From NCBI RefSeq assembly GCF_947039875.1, contig NZ_CAMRAN010000013.1:16192-80191 (forward strand): a stretch of 64,000 nt of DNA, written 5' to 3'. The notes beneath the pieces were generated by a model. It was not told the DNA's origin, did not search any database, and was given only the letters and a program-made list of their open reading frames with translations. Each line of letters starts with the position of its first letter. Position 1 is the stretch's first letter. This DNA comes from an uncultured Photobacterium sp. (GTDB taxonomy: Bacteria; Pseudomonadota; Gammaproteobacteria; Enterobacterales; Vibrionaceae). The translations under genes and the position numbers were made by a program. Positions 19,029-26,792 of this stretch are shown one piece after another.

Positions 19029-20162
19029 CTAAACCTGATTCAAATTGTCTAACTGAACAGATTCAGAAAGCTCAATATTTAACGCTTCATTAATCACATT
19101 TGGGTATTGTGCAAACACATTATGAACCTGATCGGTAATCTCAATATGATCAGTTGATGCAGAATAACGTTGTAATAAACGTGCAATATTACGTCCAGCA
19201 TACCCTTCGGCTAGGTCGTTTACTGTAAATTGTGTTTTATTAGCTTTAAGTTCACCTAGCTCAAAGGTATCAATACCAAAGGCAACACTTTCGCCCCAGC
19301 TAAAGCTAAATTTACCGTCAGCATCAGTTTGTCCACGCCCAGATGAACTGTAATAATCAACGCCAACAATAGGTTGGCCATCAAGATCACGTAAAAAACC
19401 ATCAGTTAAGATCATTTTTGTTGGCTGATAAGTTAAATTTTGCTCTGCATTTGCACTAACAAAACCGCTGTTTAAATCATCACTCGTTCCTGGTGTAACA
19501 ACAGGATGAGATTCAGGTTCATGCGTAGATGGTTTATTGTCAGTTTCTGTACTTTCTTCTAATTTATCGCTAATCAACGCATTAAATTCAGCACTTGGTA
19601 ATAATAAATCATCAGAATTATAGAAATTATCAAACCGTAATAGATCCGTTGCTGATAATTTAAAATCAATAATCTTATCGCTTACAACGGCCATTTTATT
19701 GAGCAATGCTTGTGTATTCGCAATGGCATTAACACGAGCATCATTAGCAAAAGCTACAAACCGATCAGACTCTGCCAGTGTCAATTGCTTGATTTTTTCT
19801 TTTACGCCAGTTTTCGTTGCTTGTAATTGAACATCGCTAAATGTCGCTAATTCAACGTTTTCCAATGAACAAACAATCGTCTCACCATCATTAACGATGA
19901 ACTCAGTCGCAGGAGCACCATTACAAAGTACACTCGCACCAAAATTGATGGCACCATTAAGCGAAAAAACACCTGTTGCCGCTGGAATAACCTCAGGTTC
20001 TTCAGGATCAACCACTGGCGGTGGAATAATTTCAGGGGTTTCAGGATCAACAACCGGTGGTGGTGGAATAGGATCACTTGAATCACTACTGCCATTACAC
20101 CCCATCAAAAGAGCTGATGATATAGCCAACGCAATCAACTTTTTATTTGCCACAATATACAC
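19029..20162 (-). CDS. AcfD/SslE-like lipoprotein, N-terminal part (frameshifted)
   Basis: The N-terminal 377 residues of the same AcfD/SslE-like protein. It begins with a lipoprotein signal (lipobox LLMGC near residue 22), so the mature protein would be an outer-membrane or surface lipoprotein. A Pro-rich tether follows, with two copies of a unit like PPPVVDPExPEII. An Ig-like or carboxypeptidase-regulatory-like segment is near residues 255-300 (LDGQPIVGVDYYSSSGRGQT). It ends at TAG 19029, after NLNQV, without the catalytic domain. Together with the downstream frame, the length (about 1490 aa) matches full-size AcfD/SslE. Confidence 0.82.
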   Translation of the reverse strand: MYIVANKKLIALAISSALLMGCNGSSDSSDPIPPPPVVDPETPEIIPPPVVDPEEPEVIPAATGVFSLNGAINFGASVLCNGAPATEFIVNDGETIVCSLENVELATFSDVQLQATKTGVKEKIKQLTLAESDRFVAFANDARVNAIANTQALLNKMAVVSDKIIDFKLSATDLLRFDNFYNSDDLLLPSAEFNALISDKLEESTETDNKPSTHEPESHPVVTPGTSDDLNSGFVSANAEQNLTYQPTKMILTDGFLRDLDGQPIVGVDYYSSSGRGQTDADGKFSFSWGESVAFGIDTFELGELKANKTQFTVNDLAEGYAGRNIARLLQRYSASTDHIEITDQVHNVFAQYPNVINEALNIELSESVQLDNLNQV

Positions 20163-20374
20163 CTAATCAATTATTTTTATTATAAATATCAGCCGTATAT
20201 ATATTGAGTTATCTTTATAAGCAATAGCTATAATGAGATAAATAAGCAAATCTAAAAAGAAATCCTTTATATTATAACTTCCTTAAAATCAATGCATTAC
20301 ACTATTACCCTTTGTAACAAATAGATACACTCTTTATATTGAAATCATGCCACTTATTATATTGTGTAATTAGA

Positions 20375-21109
20375 TTAAGGATATGGCATTACTGTTTTAT
20401 CATCAGTATTAACAGATAAATAATAATTTTTATCTGATTCTTCATAACGATTAAAGCTAAATAAGAAACACTGCTGGCAGTCGAAAATAGGTTGTGAATA
20501 ATTGAGCGCTAAATTACTACCACCGTTACGGTAATATTGGCTATCTAATGCTAATCCTACCGCCACTAATGCTTGCTGGTGATTATTAAACTCAGGCGCT
20601 TTATTTACATCGGTAAGGTAATGACCTGTATTATATTCAAGACGGTACATTTTATTATCATCAGCAACTAAAATATCACGCCACCCATTATGTGATTCAT
20701 CTGCCACTAAAATTGGTTGATAAATGTTTTTCCATTGTGCTAATTTTTTTTGAACATGGCTAAATAAAAACCCCTGACAGCCTTTTTCAGTACAATACTC
20801 TTCATTTTGCATAAGGATAAAGACTTCATCACTACCGTTATTATTTAAATCTGCATAGCCATAAATATAAGGAGATAAGCCATCTTCACTTACCGATAAA
20901 GATTGATCGGGCTTTAATATATATTTATGTACAATTTCCGAGACAAATTGTGCACGTTCTTTATCATTATCTAAATACACCGAGTCTTTCGTCTGCATCA
21001 ATAAGTGATCATTATGAATTCGGTCTACTATTCGCACAACACCAACAAACACAACTGCAAACAATAAATATAACACCCAATATTTAATCATGCCGATATC
21101 CCAATCCAC
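20375..21109 (-). CDS. Hypothetical membrane-anchored protein, 244 aa
   Basis: Not recognised. One N-terminal membrane segment (residues 8-25, IKYWVLYLLFAVVFVGVVRI) is followed by a periplasmic-type domain. That domain has an FG-GAP-like acidic motif, YADLNNNGSDEVF near residue 86, a common calcium-binding loop. It also has two Cys pairs (YCTEKGC and FDCQQC), fit for disulfides. The GTG at 21109 has AAGGA very close; an ATG at 21091 is a possible alternative. It lies just upstream of the M60 protease genes on the same strand, but a 210-base gap makes co-transcription uncertain. Confidence 0.65.
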   Translation of the reverse strand: MDWDIGMIKYWVLYLLFAVVFVGVVRIVDRIHNDHLLMQTKDSVYLDNDKERAQFVSEIVHKYILKPDQSLSVSEDGLSPYIYGYADLNNNGSDEVFILMQNEEYCTEKGCQGFLFSHVQKKLAQWKNIYQPILVADESHNGWRDILVADDNKMYRLEYNTGHYLTDVNKAPEFNNHQQALVAVGLALDSQYYRNGGSNLALNYSQPIFDCQQCFLFSFNRYEESDKNYYLSVNTDDKTVMPYP

Positions 21110-21201
21110 TTATCCTTTTTTAGTGTACTAACTGTGATAGAATTTTGCTGACTCGGTTGTAATAAAAACATAAAAAAACGGGATCAACGTTAATAATCGG
21201 A

Positions 21202-21651
21202 CTATCCATTCAGATTCTTTTTTCTTCCACCTTTTGGCTCATGAAGAACGCGTCGATGCCAAATTGAATAATGGCGTAATCCCGCAGGACCATGAGCAAT
21301 AAAGACTGAAAGTAATAAAACGGTAACATAAATATGGGGTTGTTGCTGAGGCACTAACGTAATTGAAGCCAGTAAGGCCAGTTTAACAAAGGTCAATACG
21401 CCTTTAAGTTGAATTAACCACAACTTTGAACGATAAACTTCTTGTACCATCATTAAGAGGCCACTAAATATAGCTAACAACCACCAATTGAGCCATAGCG
21501 TTTTATCAAGGCCGAAAATAAAGCCGCCACTCGATATAGCAACACCTAAGATATGTAGTGCACGAATAGATGTTTTGCTTAAACGTTGAATCCAAAAGCG
21601 GGTTTCAGAGAGTGAATGTTGGTTGCCGTTGTGCGATGAAGCTTTAGTCAT
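21202..21651 (-). CDS. Hypothetical four-helix membrane protein, 149 aa
   Basis: Not recognised. Four hydrophobic segments lie at roughly residues 30-48, 53-70, 84-100 and 107-122. A His-rich C-terminus includes IAHGPAGLRHYSIWHRR. The layout recalls CopD- or cytochrome-b-like small membrane proteins, but no defining motif is clear. It is on the same strand as the 20375 gene, about 90 bases upstream of it. Confidence 0.6.
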   Translation of the reverse strand: MTKASSHNGNQHSLSETRFWIQRLSKTSIRALHILGVAISSGGFIFGLDKTLWLNWWLLAIFSGLLMMVQEVYRSKLWLIQLKGVLTFVKLALLASITLVPQQQPHIYVTVLLLSVFIAHGPAGLRHYSIWHRRVLHEPKGGRKKNLNG

Positions 21652-22018
21652 TATGACATCACTAATAAGTAAAAAAACACCACTAGCATAACGTATTTAT
21701 TTAAAAGGCTAAACCTTAGGATTAAAACGCCATAAATTCACCACACCATTTCTGACTCGATAACAATCCATTCTGGCGGTATATGCAGTGATGACGGTAA
21801 CACCCTATCCAGACTGATATACGTTTATTCGCTTTTTTATTGTTGCAATACAGAAAATGTGTCGGGAATAAAATTACCCTTATGCTTAATATCATCAAAG
21901 TGACGTAATTTACTAGCAACAAGTAATTCATGAAATGTTATCATTTATCAGATAATCAAAAGAAGTATAATTAAGTTATAAACAACTCCTCCATAATCTG
22001 TAAATGATCATCAACCGA
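21652..22018. other. Intergenic region
   Basis: About 370 bases between two minus-strand genes. A 69-codon open frame at 21722-21931 has no SD and atypical composition, so I do not call it. No hairpin or repeat stands out. Confidence 0.4.
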
Positions 22019-22723
22019 CTATGATTTTTTATAATTATTTGACCTAAACTTTCCAGGCGAACACCCGATGTGTTTCTTAAATACTCGGGAAAAATAAGAC
22101 ACATCTTTAAAGCCTGCAGAAACCGCCACTGATGCGATTTTTTCACGATCAGAACTTAATAATCCACAAGCTAAATCTAATCGTTTTTGAATAATATACT
22201 GCTTTAATGTTACACCCATCGTAGTATGAAATAATCGAGAAAAATAAGTAGCTGAAAAATCACACGCTTTCGCTAATTCTTCTTCACGTAATGGCGCACT
22301 AATATCATCATCAATAATAGATAACGCAGGTAATATTGAACGTTCACGTTGTGATATATCATTATCAACAACACTCTCTTCTTTATGAGTATGTAACCGA
22401 CTTAAACAACTATCAATTTTTTGTCTCTTTGCACTAGCAACTAAGATATCCTCAGCACCTGCACGCAGTGCAACAACCGCTAACTCAGAATCTAAATCAT
22501 GATAAACAATCACGATTTTCACAATAGGATAATGCTGTTTGATAATTCTTAATAATTTAAAACCATTAGAATGTGAATTTTCAAGTTCAATAAAAATTAA
22601 TTCATACCCAGTCATCGTTAATAATAGTTCATAAGGTGATATTTCTAAAACATTATGATTTTTAACAAGATTATTTTTAACATTGGTATATTTTTCTTTA
22701 TGGCAGCAATTAACCCAGATCAT
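22019..22723 (-). CDS. AraC-family regulator with degenerate receiver domain
   Basis: A 234-aa regulator, started at the ATG at 22723 behind a GGGGG SD. Residues 1-110 have the fold pattern of a response-regulator receiver, but the phospho-acceptor Asp is Glu (LIFIELENSHSNG), the N-terminal acidic pair is gone (MIWVNCCHKE) and the KP motif is missing. Residues 130-232 are a two-helix-turn-helix AraC DNA-binding domain ending in the usual DVSYFSRVFKKHIGCSPGKFR. It is divergent from the GH18 gene at 23083, which it may control. It probably acts without phosphorylation. Confidence 0.85.
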   Translation of the reverse strand: MIWVNCCHKEKYTNVKNNLVKNHNVLEISPYELLLTMTGYELIFIELENSHSNGFKLLRIIKQHYPIVKIVIVYHDLDSELAVVALRAGAEDILVASAKRQKIDSCLSRLHTHKEESVVDNDISQRERSILPALSIIDDDISAPLREEELAKACDFSATYFSRLFHTTMGVTLKQYIIQKRLDLACGLLSSDREKIASVAVSAGFKDVSYFSRVFKKHIGCSPGKFRSNNYKKS

Positions 22724-22741
22724 ATTACCCCCGAACACCAC

Positions 22742-23082
22742 AATTAGTGTACTAAGTTATCCAACATTACGCCTTTAATATAAAATTCATTTATACCTTT
22801 AAATAATAAAATAATTACATGCTATTAATAAAATAATTTAATCTTCTTAATTCTGCTGTTCCAAATATTAGATTTCAGCACTATTACTTCAATATACCAA
22901 TGAAAAATAAAATGATAATTAAAAAGAATATTCAACAGATTATAGCGTTGCCTGACTCATGTCAGCGATTTGAATGAGTCCTTGTTTTGTGATGCATATC
23001 TAATAACAATAACAAACGGTTATCGGGATATTATAGATACAGTCAATAATAACAGCAGTTCTTATATCTTGATTAAACGTAA
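22742..23082. promoter_or_regulatory. Divergent intergenic region, regulator / GH18 gene
   Basis: About 340 AT-rich bases between the AraC-type regulator and the GH18 gene, which should contain both promoters. No clear palindrome was found. A TTGTGATGCATATC sequence near 22987 is only a half-match to a CRP site. Confidence 0.4.
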
Positions 23083-24411
23083 ATGACTTCTTTTTTAGCC
23101 ACAACTCGATCCATTTCTGTATACTCACTTTTAGCCTGTAGCTTATTATTCCAAATAAATATTACGCATGCTGCTGAACATGATCGTCCCTATACGGTTG
23201 CAGCTTATTATCCTGATTGGAAAGTTTATACCCCTAACAATCCGTATTCTGCAAGCATGATCCCTGCAGAGAAATTAACTCATCTTATCTATGCTTTTCT
23301 GGCAGCCTGTGGTCCTGTCGATTCATCTCCTGATAACATCAAAAAAATAATTAAAACCCAATGTAAAGATAAACCTATTGGCACTGCCATTATTTTAGAT
23401 GAATATGCCGCATTACAAATAAAACTTGCGGGTGAAACTGCCAAGAATGTCAGTTATAAAGGTAATTTTGGCCAATTAAAACTACTATCAGAAAAATACC
23501 CTCACTTAAATATCCTTCCAAGTTTTGGGGGCTGGACCCTTTCAGAGCCCTTTCATACCTTTGCGATTGATCCTATTTATCGTCAGATATTTGTAAACTC
23601 TGCAATAGATTTAATCACGAAATATGATTTTTTTGATGGTATCCAAATTGACTGGGAATATCCTGGCGGTCATGGATTATCAGGAAAAGGAAAAGAACAA
23701 GTCTCTCAAGAGCGAGAAGCCTATAGCCTTTTGATTGCGGAATTACGACATAAATTAGATAGCTTAGGAAATAAGAATAACCGTCATTACCAACTTTCAG
23801 CGGCGATCAATGCCGATAAAAAAACATTACCTGGTATCAACTGGGCCCATGTTGCTAATCATTTAGATCAGATCTATTTAATGAGTTTTGATTTCTTAGG
23901 CAACTGGAGTAGCGTCGTTGGCCATCACAGCAATCTATACAGTACTGCCAATACACCCAATAATAATTCTGTGGATAATCTAGTAAAAACACTGATAGCA
24001 AAACAGGTTGATCCGCATAAGATCATTATTGGGAGTTCTTTTTATGGCAGAGGGTGGCAAGGTGTTGATCTTATATCCCCCGACAAACTTGAAAATTTAC
24101 AGAGCCAAGGTGGATTACGTAAAGGCTCTGACATTAAAGATCCTGGGTATTTTACTTACAGTGATATCAGTAAATATTTTATTAACAACCCTAAATTAGG
24201 ATACCGTTATTACTATGACCAGTATGCTGAGGCTGCTGTACTCTATAATCAAAAAAACAAAGAATATATTAGTTTTGAAGATAAACGTTCCCTCAAAGCT
24301 AAAGCTGATTATGCAAAGAAACATAAACTTGGCGGCGTGTTTGGTTGGGAAGTCACATCTGACGCGAATAATGAACTGGTCACCATACTCGATAATAATT
24401 TAAATCCTTAA
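23083..24411 (+). CDS. Exported GH18 family glycoside hydrolase (chitinase-like)
   Basis: A 442-aa secreted glycoside hydrolase of family 18, which normally cleaves chitin or related GlcNAc polymers with substrate assistance. Residues 1-30 form a signal peptide ending in THA. The catalytic strand reads FFDGIQIDWEYPGG near residue 185, so the catalytic Glu is present, but the second Asp of the DxxDxDxE motif is Gln. Other chitinase-typical parts are YTVAAYYPDWKVY at the mature N-terminus, PSFGGWTLSEPFH, and the C-terminal GGVFGWEVTSD. No chitin-binding domain is visible. The gene has its own terminator and a divergent AraC-type regulator. Confidence 0.85.
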   Translation: MTSFLATTRSISVYSLLACSLLFQINITHAAEHDRPYTVAAYYPDWKVYTPNNPYSASMIPAEKLTHLIYAFLAACGPVDSSPDNIKKIIKTQCKDKPIGTAIILDEYAALQIKLAGETAKNVSYKGNFGQLKLLSEKYPHLNILPSFGGWTLSEPFHTFAIDPIYRQIFVNSAIDLITKYDFFDGIQIDWEYPGGHGLSGKGKEQVSQEREAYSLLIAELRHKLDSLGNKNNRHYQLSAAINADKKTLPGINWAHVANHLDQIYLMSFDFLGNWSSVVGHHSNLYSTANTPNNNSVDNLVKTLIAKQVDPHKIIIGSSFYGRGWQGVDLISPDKLENLQSQGGLRKGSDIKDPGYFTYSDISKYFINNPKLGYRYYYDQYAEAAVLYNQKNKEYISFEDKRSLKAKADYAKKHKLGGVFGWEVTSDANNELVTILDNNLNP

Positions 24412-24510
24412 TTATCAAGTATAACTTACTATTAATATCAATTGCGCTAGCATAACTGATAGCTCTTTAGCTGATTTATTTTTATACGGAATATTCCTTT
24501 TATTACCATC

Positions 24511-24546
24511 AGGCGCTTATTTTATTTCGCTAGCGCCTTTTTTTTT
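24511..24546 (+). terminator. Terminator of GH18 gene
   Basis: AGGCGCT pairs with AGCGCCT across a 14-base loop, followed by nine T. Confidence 0.8.
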
Positions 24547-24594
24547 ACTTTTTTGCTGACAATCACATTTTTATCCCCTAACATTGCGGACGAA

Positions 24595-24860
24595 ATGAGT
24601 TCCGATGAAGATAGCAGGAGAGCGGCCATTGACGACTGCCATTATGGCATAATACGTCGGCCCGCCGAAGAAGTAAGCGAAAAACAACATGATCCCATCA
24701 GGTTGTCACTCGTAAATCTTTCAGGCACCAGGTTGCAGTAATGCAATAGGTATGGACTGTTATTGGAGGAGCCTCTGGAGAGACTCGTTAAATCGAGCGC
24801 CGAAGGAGCAAACCGTTGCAATATAGCGGTGAAACTCTCAGGCAAAAGGACAGAGGAGAT
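24595..24860 (+). ncRNA. Tandem glycine riboswitch
   Basis: Two consecutive glycine aptamers (gcvT type). Aptamer 1 shows GGAGAG at 24617, GCCGAAGAAGTAAGC near 24664 and AATCTTTCAGGCACCAGG near 24715. Aptamer 2 shows GGAGAG at 24777, GCGCCGAAGGAGCAAACC near 24797 and AACTCTCAGGCAAAAGGACAG near 24833. P1 of aptamer 2 is CCTCT 24772-24776 with AGAGG 24852-24856. It precedes an AGCS symporter, a known setting for this riboswitch in vibrios. Downstream pairings that could form the expression platform are given as a finding. Confidence 0.95.
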
Positions 24861-24943
24861 AAGAGCAGCAACCAGAAGCCATTCTGTAACTAACATTTAC
24901 CTGTTGTTCTGTATCTCTTCCTTTGTACGTTGAAGGAGGAATA

Positions 24944-26344
24944 ATGAATCCACTACATGACACAATTTTTAATTTTCTACGCACGTTAGATAGCTTTGTT
25001 TGGGGACCTCCCCTATTAATTTTATTAGTAGGTACAGGTTTATATCTCACTATTCGACTTGGTTTTATCCAGATCCGTTACCTACCACTGGCATTACAGT
25101 ATGTTTTTGGTGGTAAAAAAGATCCAGATAGTCGTGGCGAAGGTGATGTTTCAAGCTTTGCTGCTTTATGTACTGCTTTATCTGCAACAATTGGTACAGG
25201 TAATATTGTTGGTGTTGCAACCGCAATTAAACTCGGTGGTCCCGGCGCACTATTTTGGATGTGGCTTGCTGCTTTATTTGGCATGGCAACAAAATATGCA
25301 GAGTGCTTATTAGCCGTTAAATACCGTGAAATTGATGCGAATGGTCAAATTCTTGGTGGCCCAATGTACTACCTTGAAAAAGGGGTTGGCAGTAAATGGC
25401 TTGCTAAACTGTTTGCAATTTTTGCTGTGGGTGTTGCCTGCTTTGGTATTGGTACCTTTCCACAAGCAAACGCTATAGTAGAAGCAGCACATATTTCATT
25501 TAGCGCACCTAAAGAAATCACGGTTGTTATATTAACGCTATTGGTTGCAACGGTAACATTAGGCGGTATTCAATCCATTTCTAAAGTAGCAAGTACGGTT
25601 GTACCATTGATGGCTGGCTTTTATATTATAGCTTGCCTAATCGTTTTAGGTACCAACTTCCATGCGCTACCCGCTGCTATTGAAACCGTTATTCAATCTG
25701 CCTTTACGGGTCATGCTGCTACTGGTGGCTTTGTGGGTGCTGGAATGATGCTTGCAATTCAATCAGGTATTGCGCGAGGCGTATTCTCTAATGAGTCAGG
25801 ATTGGGCAGCGCGCCTATTGCTGCTGCTGCGGCACAGACAAATTCATGTGTACGCCAAGGCTTAGTCTCAATGACAGGTACGTTCTTTGATACGATTATC
25901 ATCTGTACTATGACAGGTTTAACGCTTGTGGTAACAGGTGCATGGGCAGGCGATTTCGCTGGTGCAACCATGACAACGCATGCCTTTGCTACTGGTTTGA
26001 ATTCTGAATACTATGGCCCTTTAATGGTCTCTGTTGGCCTAATGTTCTTTGCCTTTACTACTATTTTAGGCTGGAACTACTATGGTGAACGCTGTATTAC
26101 GTATTTATTTGGCGTAAAAGCAATCATGCCATACAAGTTAGTTTTCTTAGTCCTCATCGCAAGTGGCGCTTTCATGCAACTTGATATGATTTGGGTTATT
26201 GCTGATATTGTTAATGGCTTAATGGCTATTCCAAACCTGATTGGCTTAGTGGTATTGCGCCATGTTGTTATTGCGGAAACTCAGCAATACTTCATAAACC
26301 TAAAGTCACAGCGCAAAAATAGCGATCCAATCTCAGTAAGCTAA
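24944..26344 (+). CDS. Riboswitch-controlled AGCS symporter, probable glycine importer
   Basis: A 466-aa Na+-coupled AGCS transporter. Start ATG 24944 with an ideal SD (AAGGAGG at 24933-24939); the longer frame from TTG 24923 is rejected. About ten membrane segments are visible. Family motifs are ATIGTGNIVGVATAIKLGGPG near residue 80 and SGIARGVFSNESGLGSAPIA near 275. The tandem glycine riboswitch in its leader argues that glycine is the main substrate. A strong terminator follows. It is a paralogue of the symporter at 10881, which lacks a riboswitch. Confidence 0.93.
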   Translation: MNPLHDTIFNFLRTLDSFVWGPPLLILLVGTGLYLTIRLGFIQIRYLPLALQYVFGGKKDPDSRGEGDVSSFAALCTALSATIGTGNIVGVATAIKLGGPGALFWMWLAALFGMATKYAECLLAVKYREIDANGQILGGPMYYLEKGVGSKWLAKLFAIFAVGVACFGIGTFPQANAIVEAAHISFSAPKEITVVILTLLVATVTLGGIQSISKVASTVVPLMAGFYIIACLIVLGTNFHALPAAIETVIQSAFTGHAATGGFVGAGMMLAIQSGIARGVFSNESGLGSAPIAAAAAQTNSCVRQGLVSMTGTFFDTIIICTMTGLTLVVTGAWAGDFAGATMTTHAFATGLNSEYYGPLMVSVGLMFFAFTTILGWNYYGERCITYLFGVKAIMPYKLVFLVLIASGAFMQLDMIWVIADIVNGLMAIPNLIGLVVLRHVVIAETQQYFINLKSQRKNSDPISVS

Positions 26345-26362
26345 TTAACCTTAGCTCACAAT

Positions 26363-26407
26363 AAAAAGCCTCAGTTCATCACTGCAACGTGATACTGAGG
26401 CTTTTTT
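26363..26407 (+). terminator. Terminator of the glycine symporter gene
   Basis: A long stem, AAAAGCCTCAGT with ACTGAGGCTTTT plus an inner ATCAC/GTGAT helix, is followed by six T. Confidence 0.88.
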
Positions 26408-26720
26408 GCTTCTTATTAATCCTATTACTTATTAAACCGTCTCTCGCTTGCCATAAGCAGACCATCATCATCTCGCTCAGCTCTAACGCCCCTCTTAATT
26501 ACCATCGATCTCTATCACATCCTTAGGCTCTTCAACAGTAACACCATTAACAAGCTAATCATTACCATGTTGCCAACATCAATACAGATGAATGTGACTC
26601 TTCTATATTTGATATAATCTACACAATAACACATACCCTGCTCTTCCTGCTCTTCCTGCTCTTCCTGCTCTTCCTGCTCTTCCTGCTCTTCCTGCTATAC
26701 ATCATATTATTCATAAACAA
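26408..26720. other. Intergenic region containing a 9-bp tandem repeat
   Basis: About 310 bases between two terminators, with no supported gene. Its only distinct feature is the CTCTTCCTG array at 26641-26694. Confidence 0.5.
26641..26694. repeat. Six perfect copies of a 9-bp repeat (CTCTTCCTG)
   Basis: The unit CTCTTCCTG is repeated six times without a mismatch, with half a unit (CCTG) just upstream. It lies between two transcription terminators and no open frame with an SD spans it, so it appears to be a non-coding VNTR. Confidence 0.95.
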
Positions 26721-26764
26721 AAACGGATGCCAACAACGCTGAACGTTGGCATCCGTTTTATTTA
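26721..26764. terminator. Bidirectional terminator downstream of POT gene
   Basis: A 15-bp perfect stem (AAAACGGATGCCAAC with GTTGGCATCCGTTTT) with a 10-base loop. A and T runs flank it, so it can stop transcripts from both sides. Confidence 0.88.
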
Positions 26765-26792
26765 GCAATACAGCTTTAATCAATAATTATGA

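Noticed and set aside
21722..21931. 69-codon minus-strand frame
   Set aside because: No SD, unusual composition and no context; treated as chance.
24553..24741. 62-codon plus-strand frame
   Set aside because: It lies inside the tandem glycine riboswitch, whose conserved RNA motifs explain the sequence.
26641..26694. CRISPR array
   Set aside because: The 9-bp units are directly adjacent with no spacers.
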